From positions 124,001-188,000 of the forward strand of contig NZ_WUAF01000009.1 of NCBI RefSeq assembly GCF_009800965.1: a stretch of DNA of 64,000 bases, read 5' to 3'. This DNA comes from Cognatazoarcus halotolerans. Its GTDB lineage: Bacteria; Pseudomonadota; Gammaproteobacteria; Burkholderiales; Rhodocyclaceae. Numbering within the stretch: the first letter of the stretch is position 1; every line of letters begins with the position of its first letter. The notes under the pieces were generated by a model, which searched no databases, was not told the origin of the DNA, and saw nothing but the letters and a program-made list of their open reading frames with translations. A program made the position numbers and the translations under genes. Positions 31,345 to 40,964 of this stretch are shown piece by piece.

Positions 31345-31372
31345 AGCAAAAAAGCGGGGTATCCCCCGCTTT
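31345..31372 (-). terminator. Rho-independent terminator of the PEP-CTERM gene at 31395
   Basis: On the minus strand AAAGCGGGG, a four-base loop and CCCCGCTTT form a perfect nine-base stem followed by a T-run (TTTTTT counting the stem end). It sits 23 bases after the stop. Confidence 0.85.
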
Positions 31373-31394
31373 GCATGCAACCCGAAGGGCAATA

Positions 31395-32087
31395 TCACAT
31401 ACGATTCATGCGACGGCGGGCCGCCATGCCGATCATGCCAATACCCGCGAGCATCAGCGCGTAGGACTCGGGCTCGGGCACCGCAGCAACACCTACCGCC
31501 AGTTCCACGCCTTTCTTCTCGATGAACGCATAGCTCGGGCCGGATGTGGTGTACGAGTAGGCTGCGAGCAGGTTCTCGATGCTGACGTTCGCCTTCTCGA
31601 TCCCAGCCGTTTCGACCACTGACATCGAAGACCAATTGTGCGTGGCAATCGACAGGGTGGTGTTCATGATGCCCGTGTCAGCCTCGATGGCCGACGTCAT
31701 GCTCTCCGCAAGCGGCACAAGCGGTTTCACACGCAACTGCCCGCCGACGTCGACGCCGGAACCCTCACCGAAGTAGAAATAGTCGCCTTCTTCGACCAAC
31801 GTGAAAGCGGTCAGCACATAGCCCGGATCGGCAGAGATCTGAAAGGCGAAGGTCGAGTTGGTGAAAGCGAAACCGGACGCTGTCTGCGCGGAAAAACCCG
31901 GAGAGCCGGACGGCGCGAAGAACAGACTGTTGTCGATCAGGCTCGGGGAACCAAACAGGCCGAGGGCGGCATCGTCATACGTGATATCGAATCCGACACC
32001 GTCCAGGGTTTGCATTGCGGCGTGCGCACCGCCTGCGGCCAAAGCCACGACGGCAGAGGCCGCGAATTTCTTGATGCCAAACGTCAT
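31395..32087 (-). CDS. PEP-CTERM protein
   Basis: 230 residues from ATG 32087, which has GGAG nine bases before it. A signal peptide ends near AAGGAHA. The C-terminal sorting signal is VPEPESYALMLAGIGMIGMAARRRMNRM. The mature part is beta-rich with no recognised enzymatic motif. It is a probable substrate of exosortase B. A good sigma-54 site lies 40-56 bases upstream and a strong intrinsic terminator follows, so it is likely a single-gene unit. Confidence 0.87.
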   Translation of the reverse strand: MTFGIKKFAASAVVALAAGGAHAAMQTLDGVGFDITYDDAALGLFGSPSLIDNSLFFAPSGSPGFSAQTASGFAFTNSTFAFQISADPGYVLTAFTLVEEGDYFYFGEGSGVDVGGQLRVKPLVPLAESMTSAIEADTGIMNTTLSIATHNWSSMSVVETAGIEKANVSIENLLAAYSYTTSGPSYAFIEKKGVELAVGVAAVPEPESYALMLAGIGMIGMAARRRMNRM

Positions 32088-32126
32088 CGGGAATCTCCTA
32101 AGTTTCAAGATCGGCCATCAAACCGA

Positions 32127-32143
32127 AGCAATTTTCCTACCCA
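32127..32143 (-). promoter_or_regulatory. Sigma-54 promoter for the PEP-CTERM gene at 32087
   Basis: Minus strand TGGGTAGGAAAATTGCT has GG-N10-GC spacing and a perfect TTGCT -12 box; the -24 box is GGTA. It predicts a start near 32116 and a ~29-base leader that contains the ribosome site. Confidence 0.55.
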
Positions 32144-32551
32144 CTCTGCGACAACATGATGACAAGCCATAGTGGCTAATGACACGAACAATCGCAGCGC
32201 AACATTCAATGCCATGAGGTTTTACACGAGCACCGAGAAAGAGGCAACCTGAAAAAATGCCGACGGCGTTTCCAGCATTCTCGACAGAGCAACTCGACGG
32301 CATCCGCCACCGGCGGGCGCGCAACGTCAACGAATAAAGCGCCGACGGCGGGCGCAAGTATCCAAGCCCCGGGCAAACCGCCATGGCGAAGACCGTCGAA
32401 GCACGCGCCTGACACAGGAACGTGTCGACGAAACCGAAGACGTGCCGAATGTGATAGCGGCGCCGGTCACTCTGGCCGAACCCGCGCATACCTAGGTCCG
32501 TCGTCCACCGTTGCCTGAATCGAGCCTTCGAGCGCCCCCTCCCTGCCCCGC
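32144..32551. other. Intergenic region without a supported gene
   Basis: About 400 bases between epsL and the PEP-CTERM promoter. A 145-codon minus-strand frame covers it but reads Cys/Arg-rich without family resemblance, so I do not call it a gene. No tRNA or terminator with a T-run was found. Confidence 0.5.
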
Positions 32552-33748
32552 TCAAAACACAAAGCTGGCGGAAACGCTTGCAGAGTCGGCAGCGTAACCG
32601 CTGCCTGTCGAGGAAGGGCTGCGCAACTGGTGCTGCAGCGAAAAATACAGGCTGAGCGAGCGCATGGGCTGGTAATCGAAGTTCAGGCCGTAGCGCCGGG
32701 TGATATCGCTCCGATCCCCAAGCGATCCCGAGACCAGACCCGGGTCCCCGCCATAGTCACGTCGGCGCCACTCGACCACCGCACCGAATCCTGTTTTCTC
32801 GGTAAGTTGCCAGCGCGGCGAGAGCGCCAGTGCCTCGGTGACGACATAATTGTCGACAAGGTCCTCCTGGGCTCCCATCTCTCGACGGAGCACCGCGTTC
32901 AGGGACGTCTTGCCCGAAATCGCCCAATCCGCAGCGATCCGTCCGGTCAATCCGCTGAAATCACGGTTCGAAGCGAAGTCGTAAGCGCGGCGAGTCTGGC
33001 CGAGGTAACCGGAAAGCCTTGATGCGCCTGAAATCTGCCAATCCCCTTCGAGGCGAAAATCCTGCTGGTTGTATTCACGGTCACTGACAAGCGAGGCGGT
33101 TCGACGCGGGTAAAGTCCATCGGTACTTGCGAACTTAAACGTGATCCGATTGCCGCTCCGCGGCCGGTAGGTGATCCTCAGATCCGCGGTATTGGCATCG
33201 TATTCCGCGCCGGGGCGCGTCCCGTTGCTGTAGCGGCTGCGTATCCGCGCATAGCCGGCACCTGCAGCCCAACTCGGATGGAACCAGTAGTTCGCGGACG
33301 CATCGGCGCGACGGTAGACATTGATGCTCCGCTCCTGCCCGGTGTAGTCATCGAAGCCGGACAGCTGCTCGCTGCGGCTGAAACCGAGCCTTCCGCTCCA
33401 GCGGTCGCCCAGCACCCAGTTCCAGGCGGCATCCGCACTCGTACCGGTGTAATCGAGCCGGGAGTGGTTGGCATAGGCATTATGGTTGACGTCCACCGAC
33501 GCGCGCAGGCCTTGCCGCCCATACGCTTTCGCAAACCGCAGGCCGAGGGCCGTCGAACTCACGGTATCGCTGCGCCCACCACTCGAGGGCTCGACGCCAT
33601 CGCCAAGACGATACAGATTCGTATCGTGGTAGACGCCCTGCGACACCACGAAATTCAGGGCATCACCCTCGTTCGCGTATGCCGACCGGGCGCCGGTCAG
33701 GGCCCACGCAAGAATCGCAATGAACAAAAAGGATGCTCGCATTTTCAT
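32552..33748 (-). CDS. epsL: Exopolysaccharide biosynthesis outer-membrane beta-barrel protein EpsL
   Basis: 398 residues with a signal peptide (ILAWALTGARSAYA) and alternating beta-strand pattern rich in aromatic/polar pairs throughout, ending SVSASFVF with a C-terminal phenylalanine, as in BamA-inserted barrels. The N-terminal segment FVVSQGVYHDTNLYRL is typical of the EpsL family in XrtB loci. It probably forms the outer-membrane exit for the polysaccharide or binds it. It is transcribed divergently from the sugar-transferase gene at 33938. Confidence 0.85.
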   Translation of the reverse strand: MKMRASFLFIAILAWALTGARSAYANEGDALNFVVSQGVYHDTNLYRLGDGVEPSSGGRSDTVSSTALGLRFAKAYGRQGLRASVDVNHNAYANHSRLDYTGTSADAAWNWVLGDRWSGRLGFSRSEQLSGFDDYTGQERSINVYRRADASANYWFHPSWAAGAGYARIRSRYSNGTRPGAEYDANTADLRITYRPRSGNRITFKFASTDGLYPRRTASLVSDREYNQQDFRLEGDWQISGASRLSGYLGQTRRAYDFASNRDFSGLTGRIAADWAISGKTSLNAVLRREMGAQEDLVDNYVVTEALALSPRWQLTEKTGFGAVVEWRRRDYGGDPGLVSGSLGDRSDITRRYGLNFDYQPMRSLSLYFSLQHQLRSPSSTGSGYAADSASVSASFVF

Positions 33749-33937
33749 GGCAGCGGATTCTAACGTAATGACTCTGTCACCGTCTTACCGGAAGATGACA
33801 GAAAGATTGCACATGCGAACCGGCACCGATGCACTCGGCGCAGCTGCACGTCGCCGGCTTACGTAATCGACATACGCCGACTTAGTCGCTATGCTGCACA
33901 GCAATAGCAACAAATTTCAACAGATTTCCGAGCGCCC

Positions 33938-35332
33938 ATGTTCGCAGCCCTGGACAAACATCCTGGTTTTTTTCGGACGAGCTTCACGCTCACCGGATTC
34001 GTCGAGTCATTTCTCGACCCACTGGTCGTCATCGGCGTCCTGTTCGCCTGCGCGCTCGCCTTTGGCGAACGCGTCGCCGCACCCTATGTGATCCTCGGCC
34101 TGCTCTCGTTCTCGCTGACCTTTCCCGGCAATATCCATTTTCATGAACCACTGCGTCGCATGGTCCGCAAGACCATCACCAACTGGCTGCTGTTTGTCGT
34201 AATTCTCGGCGGTTTCGGATACGCAAGCGGCTATCTTTCCTTCTTCCCCGAGCCCGTTCTGATGCTCTGGGCCTCGATGACACCACTCGCCCTGATCGGT
34301 GGCCAACTGCTCGCCCGCATGGTTCTGCCGCGCGTGATCGCGATCGGAAACAATCAGAGGCTGGCGGTTGTTGCCGGACTCAACGACATGGGTCTGGGCG
34401 TAGCCCAGCAGTTTGTTGCCAACCCCTACCTGAGCACCCGCTTTCTTGGTTTCTTTGACGACCGCAGCCGCGATCGTCTGCCTGACCCGGGGAATCTGCC
34501 GATGCTGGGCGGCCTGGGCCAGCTCGCGGAGTACGTGAAGCAGCATCACGTCGAGGCCATCTATCTTGCCCTGCCGATGGCCACGCAGCCCCGCATCCTG
34601 CGCCTGCTCGACGACCTCAAGGACACCACCGCGTCGATCTATTTCGTGCCGGACATCTTCGTCACGGACCTGATCCAGGGCCGCATGGACAACGTCGGCG
34701 GCATGCCGGTAGTGGCCGTCTGCGAAACGCCCTTCACGGGGTTGAACGGTGTCGCCAAACGCCTCTCCGACGTTCTGCTGTCGATCCTGATCCTGATCCT
34801 GATCTCACCGGTCATGCTCGCCGTTGCCGCGGGCGTCAAGCTCTCGTCTCCCGGCCCGGTCATCTTCAAGCAGCGTCGCTACGGTCTCGACGGAAAGGAG
34901 ATCGTCGTCTACAAGTTCCGTTCGATGACGACCTGCGACGACGGCGCAGTAGTCAGGCAGGCATCGCGAAACGACAAACGAATCACCCCATTCGGGGCCT
35001 TCATCCGCCGAACCTCGCTCGACGAACTGCCGCAGTTCTTCAACGTTCTGCAAGGCCGCATGAGCATTGTCGGGCCACGGCCCCACGCAGTGGCGCACAA
35101 CGAAACCTACCGCAAGCTCGTGAAGGGCTACATGGTTCGCCACAAGGTCAAGCCGGGCATTACCGGCTGGGCGCAGGTCAATGGGTATCGCGGCGAGACC
35201 GAAACCATCGACAAGATGGAAAAGCGCATCGAGTACGACCTCGAATATCTGCGCAACTGGTCGCTGGCGATGGATCTCTGGATCGTCATCAAGACGGCAC
35301 TGCTGGTCATCAAGGATCGCCAGGCCTACTGA
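33938..35332 (+). CDS. Undecaprenyl-phosphate sugar phosphotransferase (WcaJ/EpsB type)
   Basis: 464 residues. Four or so N-terminal membrane helices, a CoA-binding-like central domain (RLAVVAGLNDMGLGVAQQF) and a C-terminal bacterial sugar-transferase domain are visible. The last has KRLSDVLLSILILILISPVM, KFRSMTTCDDG, RRTSLDELPQFFNVL and SIVGPRPHAVAHN. It loads the first sugar 1-phosphate (usually glucose or galactose) on undecaprenyl phosphate, starting each repeat unit. It is divergent from epsL with a 189-base shared upstream region in which no GG-N10-GC site was found. Confidence 0.93.
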   Translation: MFAALDKHPGFFRTSFTLTGFVESFLDPLVVIGVLFACALAFGERVAAPYVILGLLSFSLTFPGNIHFHEPLRRMVRKTITNWLLFVVILGGFGYASGYLSFFPEPVLMLWASMTPLALIGGQLLARMVLPRVIAIGNNQRLAVVAGLNDMGLGVAQQFVANPYLSTRFLGFFDDRSRDRLPDPGNLPMLGGLGQLAEYVKQHHVEAIYLALPMATQPRILRLLDDLKDTTASIYFVPDIFVTDLIQGRMDNVGGMPVVAVCETPFTGLNGVAKRLSDVLLSILILILISPVMLAVAAGVKLSSPGPVIFKQRRYGLDGKEIVVYKFRSMTTCDDGAVVRQASRNDKRITPFGAFIRRTSLDELPQFFNVLQGRMSIVGPRPHAVAHNETYRKLVKGYMVRHKVKPGITGWAQVNGYRGETETIDKMEKRIEYDLEYLRNWSLAMDLWIVIKTALLVIKDRQAY

Positions 35333-35368
35333 TCGCCCCGGCGCCGCTATCATGCGCGGGTGCCGGCC

Positions 35369-36064
35369 TCACCAGAACTGCCAGCTCCCGGTCGCGATGA
35401 CCCATGCGCCGAGAATGAGGTTCGTTGTGGCATGGGCGAGAATCGGCCACCACAGGTTGCCGATGCGCCCGTACAGCCAGCCGTAGGCCAAGCCGGCGAG
35501 CAGGCCGGCGAACCACAGGTTGTGCTCCAGGCCGAAAACCAGCGAACTGACCAGAAGCGCCCGCATACCTACGGCGGCAGGCAGCACGTTCCGGAAGTCG
35601 CCACTCGCAAGCCAGCGCATGATGAAGCTTCGCCAGAACAACTCTTCCATCACTGGCACCACCACCGCGGCACCGAACACCCGCACGATGAGCCACGCCC
35701 AATCCAATCTGCCGCTCGCGTCGAGCGGCGCCTGCACATCTGGCTGGCCCAACGAAAGCACCGGTACGTCGAGATTGATCCACAGGATGAACACGAGCAA
35801 GCCGACCGCGACCGCCACGAGCGAATTGCGTACGATCGACACCGGACGCTCGACCAGTTCGTGATAGTGTCCCCACAACACGGCAAGGGCGAGCATGACC
35901 GAACCGATTTGCGCCGCGTAAAGCCAGCGACCGCTCCCGACCGGCAGCAAGGGCTCAAGCGCGGGACGTGCGCCGAGGAAGAGCATGTAGAGGGCAAACG
36001 GAATGGTTCTGGCAAGGCCCGGCCTGTCCTCGAACAGCGTCTTTCTCAATGTACTGCTTGTCAT
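35369..36064 (-). CDS. CAAX prenyl protease-related protein of exosortase genomes (CPBP family)
   Basis: 231 residues from ATG 36064, with about seven membrane helices. The glutamate motif VVPVMEELFWRSFIMRWL (EExxxR), the histidine in FGLEHNLWFAGLLAG and the C-terminal LAHATTNLILG match the CPBP/Abi intramembrane protease family. A branch of this family is known mainly from genomes that have exosortases, where a role in PEP-CTERM processing has been suggested. Its start overlaps, head to head, the candidate ATG of the dacB gene, so the two share a very compact divergent control region. Confidence 0.85.
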   Translation of the reverse strand: MTSSTLRKTLFEDRPGLARTIPFALYMLFLGARPALEPLLPVGSGRWLYAAQIGSVMLALAVLWGHYHELVERPVSIVRNSLVAVAVGLLVFILWINLDVPVLSLGQPDVQAPLDASGRLDWAWLIVRVFGAAVVVPVMEELFWRSFIMRWLASGDFRNVLPAAVGMRALLVSSLVFGLEHNLWFAGLLAGLAYGWLYGRIGNLWWPILAHATTNLILGAWVIATGSWQFW

Positions 36065-37622
36065 GACCGACCTGCTTGTCCCCGCCATTGGTTCACCCGA
36101 AAATTCCACGTGCATTCTTGCCCGCACCATCGTCCGGCGACTGTGCATTTCGTCCGCAAGACTTCTTCGTCGCGGTTTTTTTCCAGCCTTGTTGTGCGCG
36201 GCTGCGCAGGCCCGTGGCGCCCTGCCCCCGCAAATCGCCGACGAGCTGATCCGGGCCGACCTGCCGCAGGACAGCGTCGCGATCTGGGTACAGCCGGTGG
36301 ACAGCGAACGGCCGACCCTCACGCTGAACGCCGACATCCCGATGAACCCCGCTTCGGTCATGAAGCTGGTGACCTCGTTTGCCGCGCTCGACATGCTCGG
36401 CCCCGCCTACACCTGGCGCACCCGTTTTGCGGCGGATGCACCGCCCGGGAACGGCGTGCTGGACGGCAACCTGTACGTGGTCGGCGGCGGCGATCCGGTG
36501 TTCGGCTACGATCGTCTCTGGCGTGTGTTACGGCAGTTGAAGGATCTCGGCGTAAACGAGATACGCGGCGACATCGTCCTCGATCGCAGTGCCTGGAATC
36601 TGCCGCCATTCGACCCGGGAGCCTTCGATGGCAAGCCGATGCGCCCCTACAACGCGGGCGCCGATGCCCTGCTGCTCAACTTCAACGCACTGCGCCTCAC
36701 CTTCGTGCCTGCCGAGCGAGGCGGACCGCCGCGCCTCACCGCCGATCCGCCGATCGCCGGCCTGGTGGTCGACAACGCGTTGCGCACCGAAAACGGCCCC
36801 TGCGGCGAATGGGATGACCGGCTCGACGCCCAGATCGCGCCCGACGGCGCCAGCACGCGCCTCACCATTCGCGGCGCGTGGCGGGACAGTTGCGGCCGCC
36901 GCGACTGGCATGTAGTACCGCTCAGCCCGGCGGCCTACGATGCCGGCCTGATCGAAGCGCTTTGGCGCGAACTCGGCGGCAGGCTCAGCGGTCGGGCGAG
37001 AGAAGGCACAACCCCCGAGGGCACAGCGACCCTGCTGGAAGAAACCTCGCCGCCGCTCGGTGACGTAGTCCGCGACATGAACAAATGGTCCAACAATGTC
37101 CAGGCCCGCATTCTGCTGGCAAGCATCGGCGCAGCGGGCGGTGGCACGCCCGACACGGTAAGTGCCGGCGCGCGGACAGTGCGGCTTCGCCTCGCGGCCA
37201 TGGGCATCGGCGTCGAAGGACTGGAGATCGAGAACGGCTCGGGGTTGTCGCGCACCGAGCGCATCACTGCGCACAGCCTCGGCCAGCTGCTCGAGGCCGC
37301 CTGGCGACAGCCCTGGATGCCGGAATTCATCTCTTCGATGGCGATGGCCGGCGTAGACGGTACTGCCCGCAAACGCCTACGCGACAGTCCCGCGCGAGGC
37401 TTCGCGCACATCAAGACCGGCACGCTCAACGGCGCCCGCGCAATGGCGGGCTATGTCCTCGACAGCAACGGGCGCCGCCACGTGGTCGTCATGCTCGTCA
37501 ATCATCCCAACGCGTGGGCCAGTCGCGCGGCACAGGACACCTTGCTGGAATGGGTGTGGATGGCGGACAACGCGGCCAGCCCCGCGACGACGCTGACTGC
37601 GGTGCCCTTGCAGCGCAAATAG
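36063..37622 (+). CDS. dacB: D-alanyl-D-alanine carboxypeptidase/endopeptidase (PBP4, S13 family)
   Basis: About 519 residues if started at ATG 36063. The active-site serine motif is NPASVMKLVTS (SxxK), the second motif is KWSNNVQARIL (SxN) and the third HIKTGTLNGAR (KTG), all intact. A hydrophobic export segment (RRGFFPALLCAAAQARG) lies about 40 residues in, so the true start may be downstream, or the N-terminus is unusually long. The enzyme trims or cuts peptidoglycan cross-links in the periplasm. Confidence 0.9.
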   Translation: MTDLLVPAIGSPENSTCILARTIVRRLCISSARLLRRGFFPALLCAAAQARGALPPQIADELIRADLPQDSVAIWVQPVDSERPTLTLNADIPMNPASVMKLVTSFAALDMLGPAYTWRTRFAADAPPGNGVLDGNLYVVGGGDPVFGYDRLWRVLRQLKDLGVNEIRGDIVLDRSAWNLPPFDPGAFDGKPMRPYNAGADALLLNFNALRLTFVPAERGGPPRLTADPPIAGLVVDNALRTENGPCGEWDDRLDAQIAPDGASTRLTIRGAWRDSCGRRDWHVVPLSPAAYDAGLIEALWRELGGRLSGRAREGTTPEGTATLLEETSPPLGDVVRDMNKWSNNVQARILLASIGAAGGGTPDTVSAGARTVRLRLAAMGIGVEGLEIENGSGLSRTERITAHSLGQLLEAAWRQPWMPEFISSMAMAGVDGTARKRLRDSPARGFAHIKTGTLNGARAMAGYVLDSNGRRHVVVMLVNHPNAWASRAAQDTLLEWVWMADNAASPATTLTAVPLQRK

Positions 37623-37688
37623 CGCAGCATCCGTTGCCGGCAGTGCTCAAGGGTAGAATCGCCCTGTTCCTACCGCCCGCCTGATCCG

Positions 37689-38615
37689 ATGCCCAGCTTC
37701 CTCACCGCCGCCCTCTACAAGTTTGTCGCCCTGCCGGACTTTCGCGCCCTGCAAGCGCCGCTGCTCGCCTGCTGCAACGAGCATGGTGTAAAAGGCACGC
37801 TGCTGCTCGCCGAGGAAGGCATCAACGGGACCATCGCGGGCAGCACCGCCGGGATCGAGGCGGTGCTTGATTTTCTGCGCGCCGATCCACGTCTCGCCGA
37901 CCTCGATCACAAGCGCTCGTACGCCGAGTCGGCACCCTTCAAGCGCATGAAGGTGCGACTCAAGCGCGAGATCGTGACGCTCGGCGTACCCGACGTCTCG
38001 CCCACCCGGATGGCCGGCACCTACGTAAAGCCCGACGAGTGGAACGCCCTCATCGCCGACCCGGCCGTCGTCGTGGTCGATTGCCGCAACGACTACGAGG
38101 TCGTCATCGGCAGCTTCGCCGGGGCGGTCAATCCGCATACCCGCAGTTTCTCCGAGTTACCCGCGTGGGTCGAACAGGCCTCCGCACCAGGCGGCCTGCT
38201 GGCGGGCCGGCCCAAGGTAGCGATGTTCTGCACCGGCGGAATCCGCTGCGAAAAATCCACCGCGCTGATGCGCATGAAGGGTTTCGACGAGGTCTATCAC
38301 CTCGAGGGCGGCATTCTCAAATACCTTGAGACCGTACCCGAAGCCGAGAGCCGCTGGCAGGGTGAGTGCTTCGTGTTCGACGAGCGCGTCTCGGTGGGCC
38401 ACGCCCTGGTACCGGGCGACTTCGGCCTGTGCCTCGCCTGCGGTCATCCTGTCAGTCCCGAGCAGCGCGCTTCGGAATGCTATGAAGAAGGAGTGAGCTG
38501 CCCGCAGTGCCATCCGCACACCTCCGATACACGCCGCGCCGAACTGCGCGAGCGGCGGCGTCAACAGACACTTGCCGCGCGCGCTCCGGCGCACGAACCG
38601 GAGTCCGGGGGATGA
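37689..38615 (+). CDS. trhO: tRNA uridine(34) hydroxylase TrhO (rhodanese-like)
   Basis: 308 residues. The N-terminal acylphosphatase-like domain contains LLLAEEGINGTIAGS. The central rhodanese domain has VVVDCRNDYEVVIGSF and the catalytic cysteine in MFCTGGIRCEKSTA. The C-terminal Cys-containing domain has CLACGHPVSP and CPQCH, possibly metal-binding. TrhO hydroxylates U34 of several tRNAs to ho5U. It overlaps the next gene by ATGA. Confidence 0.93.
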   Translation: MPSFLTAALYKFVALPDFRALQAPLLACCNEHGVKGTLLLAEEGINGTIAGSTAGIEAVLDFLRADPRLADLDHKRSYAESAPFKRMKVRLKREIVTLGVPDVSPTRMAGTYVKPDEWNALIADPAVVVVDCRNDYEVVIGSFAGAVNPHTRSFSELPAWVEQASAPGGLLAGRPKVAMFCTGGIRCEKSTALMRMKGFDEVYHLEGGILKYLETVPEAESRWQGECFVFDERVSVGHALVPGDFGLCLACGHPVSPEQRASECYEEGVSCPQCHPHTSDTRRAELRERRRQQTLAARAPAHEPESGG

Positions 38616-39274
38616 CGTTTGAAGGACGGCTGCCCGTCCTCTATTCGTTCCGCCGCTGTCCTTACGCAATGCGGGCTCGCCTCGCGCTGATCGTAAGCGA
38701 AACACACGTCGAACTCCGCGAGGTGATCCTCAGGGAAAAGCCCGCGGCGCTGCGCGAAGCATCACCCAAGGCCACGGTCCCGGTGCTGGTGCTGCCCGAC
38801 GGCACGGTGATCGACGAAAGTCTCGAGATCATGCTGTGGGCGCTTGGTCAGAACGACCCGACCGGCTCGCTGTCACCGCGCGACGGCAACCGTGACCGGA
38901 TGGTGGAACTGGTGGCCCTGAACGATACGGATTTCAAATATCACCTGGATCGATACAAGTATCCGCAGCGCTACCCCGGCGAGCACGCCGAAACACACCG
39001 AACCGCAGCGGGCAGGTTCGTGACGAACCTGGAAGAGCGCCTTTCGGCAAACACCTACCTCTTCGGCCCCGATGCGGCGCTCGCCGACATCGCAATCGCA
39101 CCTTTCGTGCGCCAGTTCGCCGGCGCGGACGAAGCCTGGTTCGCGGCGCAAGCCTGGCCAGGTGTACAGGCCTGGCTTGCCTCGATCACCGGGTCGTCCG
39201 CCTTCGTGCGCGCCATGCACAAGTACCCGGCCTGGCGGCCGGACGCCACGCCGCAACACTTCCCACCGGATTGA
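38612..39274 (+). CDS. Glutathione S-transferase family protein
   Basis: 220 residues starting at the ATGA overlap with trhO. The thioredoxin-fold N-terminus has FRRCPYAMRARLAL, a CPYA motif like glutaredoxin-2/omega-class enzymes, and the cis-proline motif KATVPVLVLPDGTVIDES. The C-terminal all-helical domain has FGPDAALADIAIAPFVRQFA (N-capping box). The cysteine suggests thiol-transferase or dehydroascorbate-reductase-type activity. Substrate unknown. Confidence 0.9.
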   Translation: MTFEGRLPVLYSFRRCPYAMRARLALIVSETHVELREVILREKPAALREASPKATVPVLVLPDGTVIDESLEIMLWALGQNDPTGSLSPRDGNRDRMVELVALNDTDFKYHLDRYKYPQRYPGEHAETHRTAAGRFVTNLEERLSANTYLFGPDAALADIAIAPFVRQFAGADEAWFAAQAWPGVQAWLASITGSSAFVRAMHKYPAWRPDATPQHFPPD

Positions 39275-39374
39275 ACGAGCCCGGTCGGGACGTGCCGGTC
39301 GGACGTAGAATGACGTCCTCGCCTCGGCGATCGACCGGGACGAGGGTCTCTCACCACCGACAGGCGGCGCGCCC

Positions 39375-40964
39375 ATGACCAGAAAACGAAGCTCCGCGAC
39401 AGTGCCTCCCGCCAGCAGCGCCGACACATTCCCGCTGTCGCTGCGCCGCGTCGCGATCGACACCTACCGCGAGAACGTCGCCTATCTGCATCGCGACTGC
39501 GCGGTCTATCGCGCCGAGGGCTTTCAGGCGCTCTCCAAGGTCGAGGTGCGCGCCAACGGTCAGCGCGTACTCGCAACGCTCAACGTGGTCGACGACACCG
39601 CGATCGTCGGTTGCGGAGAGGTCGGGCTCTCCGAGGACGCGTTCTCCCTGCTCGCGCTCAACGATGGCCACCCCGCGCGCATCTCTCAGGCACTGCCGCC
39701 CTCGTCGATTCCTGCCCTGCACCGCAAGATGGCCGGCGAGCGGCTGGACCGTGACGATTTCCTGGCGATCATGCGCGACATTGCCGAACTGCGCTATTCG
39801 AAGATCGAACTGACCGCCTTCGTCGTGGCCTGCAGCCAGGGCGAACTCGATCGCGAAGAAGTGTTCTTTCTCACCGATGCGATGGCAGCAGTCGGCCAGC
39901 GGCTGGACTGGCACGAGCGGCCGGTGGTGGACAAGCACTGCATCGGCGGCATTCCCGGCAACCGTACCTCGATGCTCGTGGTCCCGATCGTCGCGGCCCA
40001 CGGGATGCTGTGCCCCAAGACCTCGTCCCGCGCCATCACCTCGCCCGCCGGCACTGCCGACACCATGGAGGTGCTCGCCAATGTTGAGTTGCCGATGCAG
40101 CAGCTTGCGGAAATGGTCCGCACCCACCGCGGCTGCCTTGCCTGGGGCGGAACGGCGGCGCTTTCTCCGGCCGACGATGTGCTGATCTCGGTGGAAAGGC
40201 CACTGTCGATCGACTCGCCGGGCCAGATGGTGGCCTCCATCCTGTCGAAAAAGATCGCCGCGGGCTCCACCCACCTGGTGCTCGACATCCCCGTGGGTCC
40301 CACCGCCAAGGTACGTTCGATGCCAGAGGCACAACGGCTGCGCAAGCTGTTCCAGTTCGTCGCCAGCCAATGCAACCTGACGATCGACGTGGTGATCACC
40401 GACGGGCGCCAGCCGATCGGCCAAGGCATCGGCCCGGTGCTGGAGGCCCGCGACGTGATGCGCGTACTCGAAAACGACCCGGCCGCCCCCAACGATCTGC
40501 GCCAGAAAGCCCTGCGGCTCGCCGGCCGGATGCTGGAGTTCGACCCCGACGTGCGCGGCGGCGACGGCTTTGCGATCGCCCGCGACATTCTGGAATCGGG
40601 TCGGGCGCTGGCCAGGATGGACGACATCATCCGCGCACAGGGTGCGAAACCATTCGACCGCAATGCACCCTCGCTCGCCCGGCTCAGCTTCGAGGTATGC
40701 ACGCCGTGCGGCGGTACCGTCACGGCCATCGACAACCAACAGCTGGCGCGCATCGCCCGCCTCGCCGGGGCGCCCAAGGTGCAGGGCGCCGGCGTCGACC
40801 TGCTCCACAAACTCGGCGACACGGTGAAATCTGGCAGCCCGCTCTACCGGGTATACGCCGACTACGCCTCGGATCTCGAGTTTGCCCGTCACGCCTGCGA
40901 CGAACGCAACGGCTACGCGATCGGCGGCGTCGAAGAAATGGCCCATGTCTTCGTGGAATTCTGA
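39375..40964 (+). CDS. AMP phosphorylase-like nucleoside (mono)phosphate phosphorylase
   Basis: 529 residues, longer than bacterial thymidine phosphorylase (~440) because of an extra N-terminal ~90-residue domain, as in archaeal AMP phosphorylase. The phosphate site [21 protein letters not shown] and the motif [21 protein letters not shown] match that family closely. The archaeal enzyme splits NMPs to base and ribose 1,5-bisphosphate. No RuBisCO or ribose-1,5-bisphosphate isomerase is present here. The stop overlaps the start of a PRPP-synthetase-like gene (TGATG), so the two act together. Confidence 0.85.
   Translation: MTRKRSSATVPPASSADTFPLSLRRVAIDTYRENVAYLHRDCAVYRAEGFQALSKVEVRANGQRVLATLNVVDDTAIVGCGEVGLSEDAFSLLALNDGHPARISQALPPSSIPALHRKMAGERLDRDDFLAIMRDIAELRYSKIELTAFVVACSQGELDREEVFFLTDAMAAVGQRLDWHERPVVDKHCIGGIPGNRTSMLVVPIVAAHGMLCPKTSSRAITSPAGTADTMEVLANVELPMQQLAEMVRTHRGCLAWGGTAALSPADDVLISVERPLSIDSPGQMVASILSKKIAAGSTHLVLDIPVGPTAKVRSMPEAQRLRKLFQFVASQCNLTIDVVITDGRQPIGQGIGPVLEARDVMRVLENDPAAPNDLRQKALRLAGRMLEFDPDVRGGDGFAIARDILESGRALARMDDIIRAQGAKPFDRNAPSLARLSFEVCTPCGGTVTAIDNQQLARIARLAGAPKVQGAGVDLLHKLGDTVKSGSPLYRVYADYASDLEFARHACDERNGYAIGGVEEMAHVFVEF

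Noticed and set aside
32201-32220. Near copy of the giant-gene sigma-54 site (GCAACATTCAATGCC) upstream of a PEP-CTERM gene
   Set aside because: The spacing between the GC and CC dinucleotides is eleven, not ten, and sigma-54 tolerates little variation. The better-spaced site at 32127-32143 is preferred.
32118-32555. 145-codon minus-strand frame between epsL and a PEP-CTERM gene
   Set aside because: Cys/Arg-rich with no motif. It covers the predicted sigma-54 promoter and runs into the end of epsL, so it is not credible as a gene.
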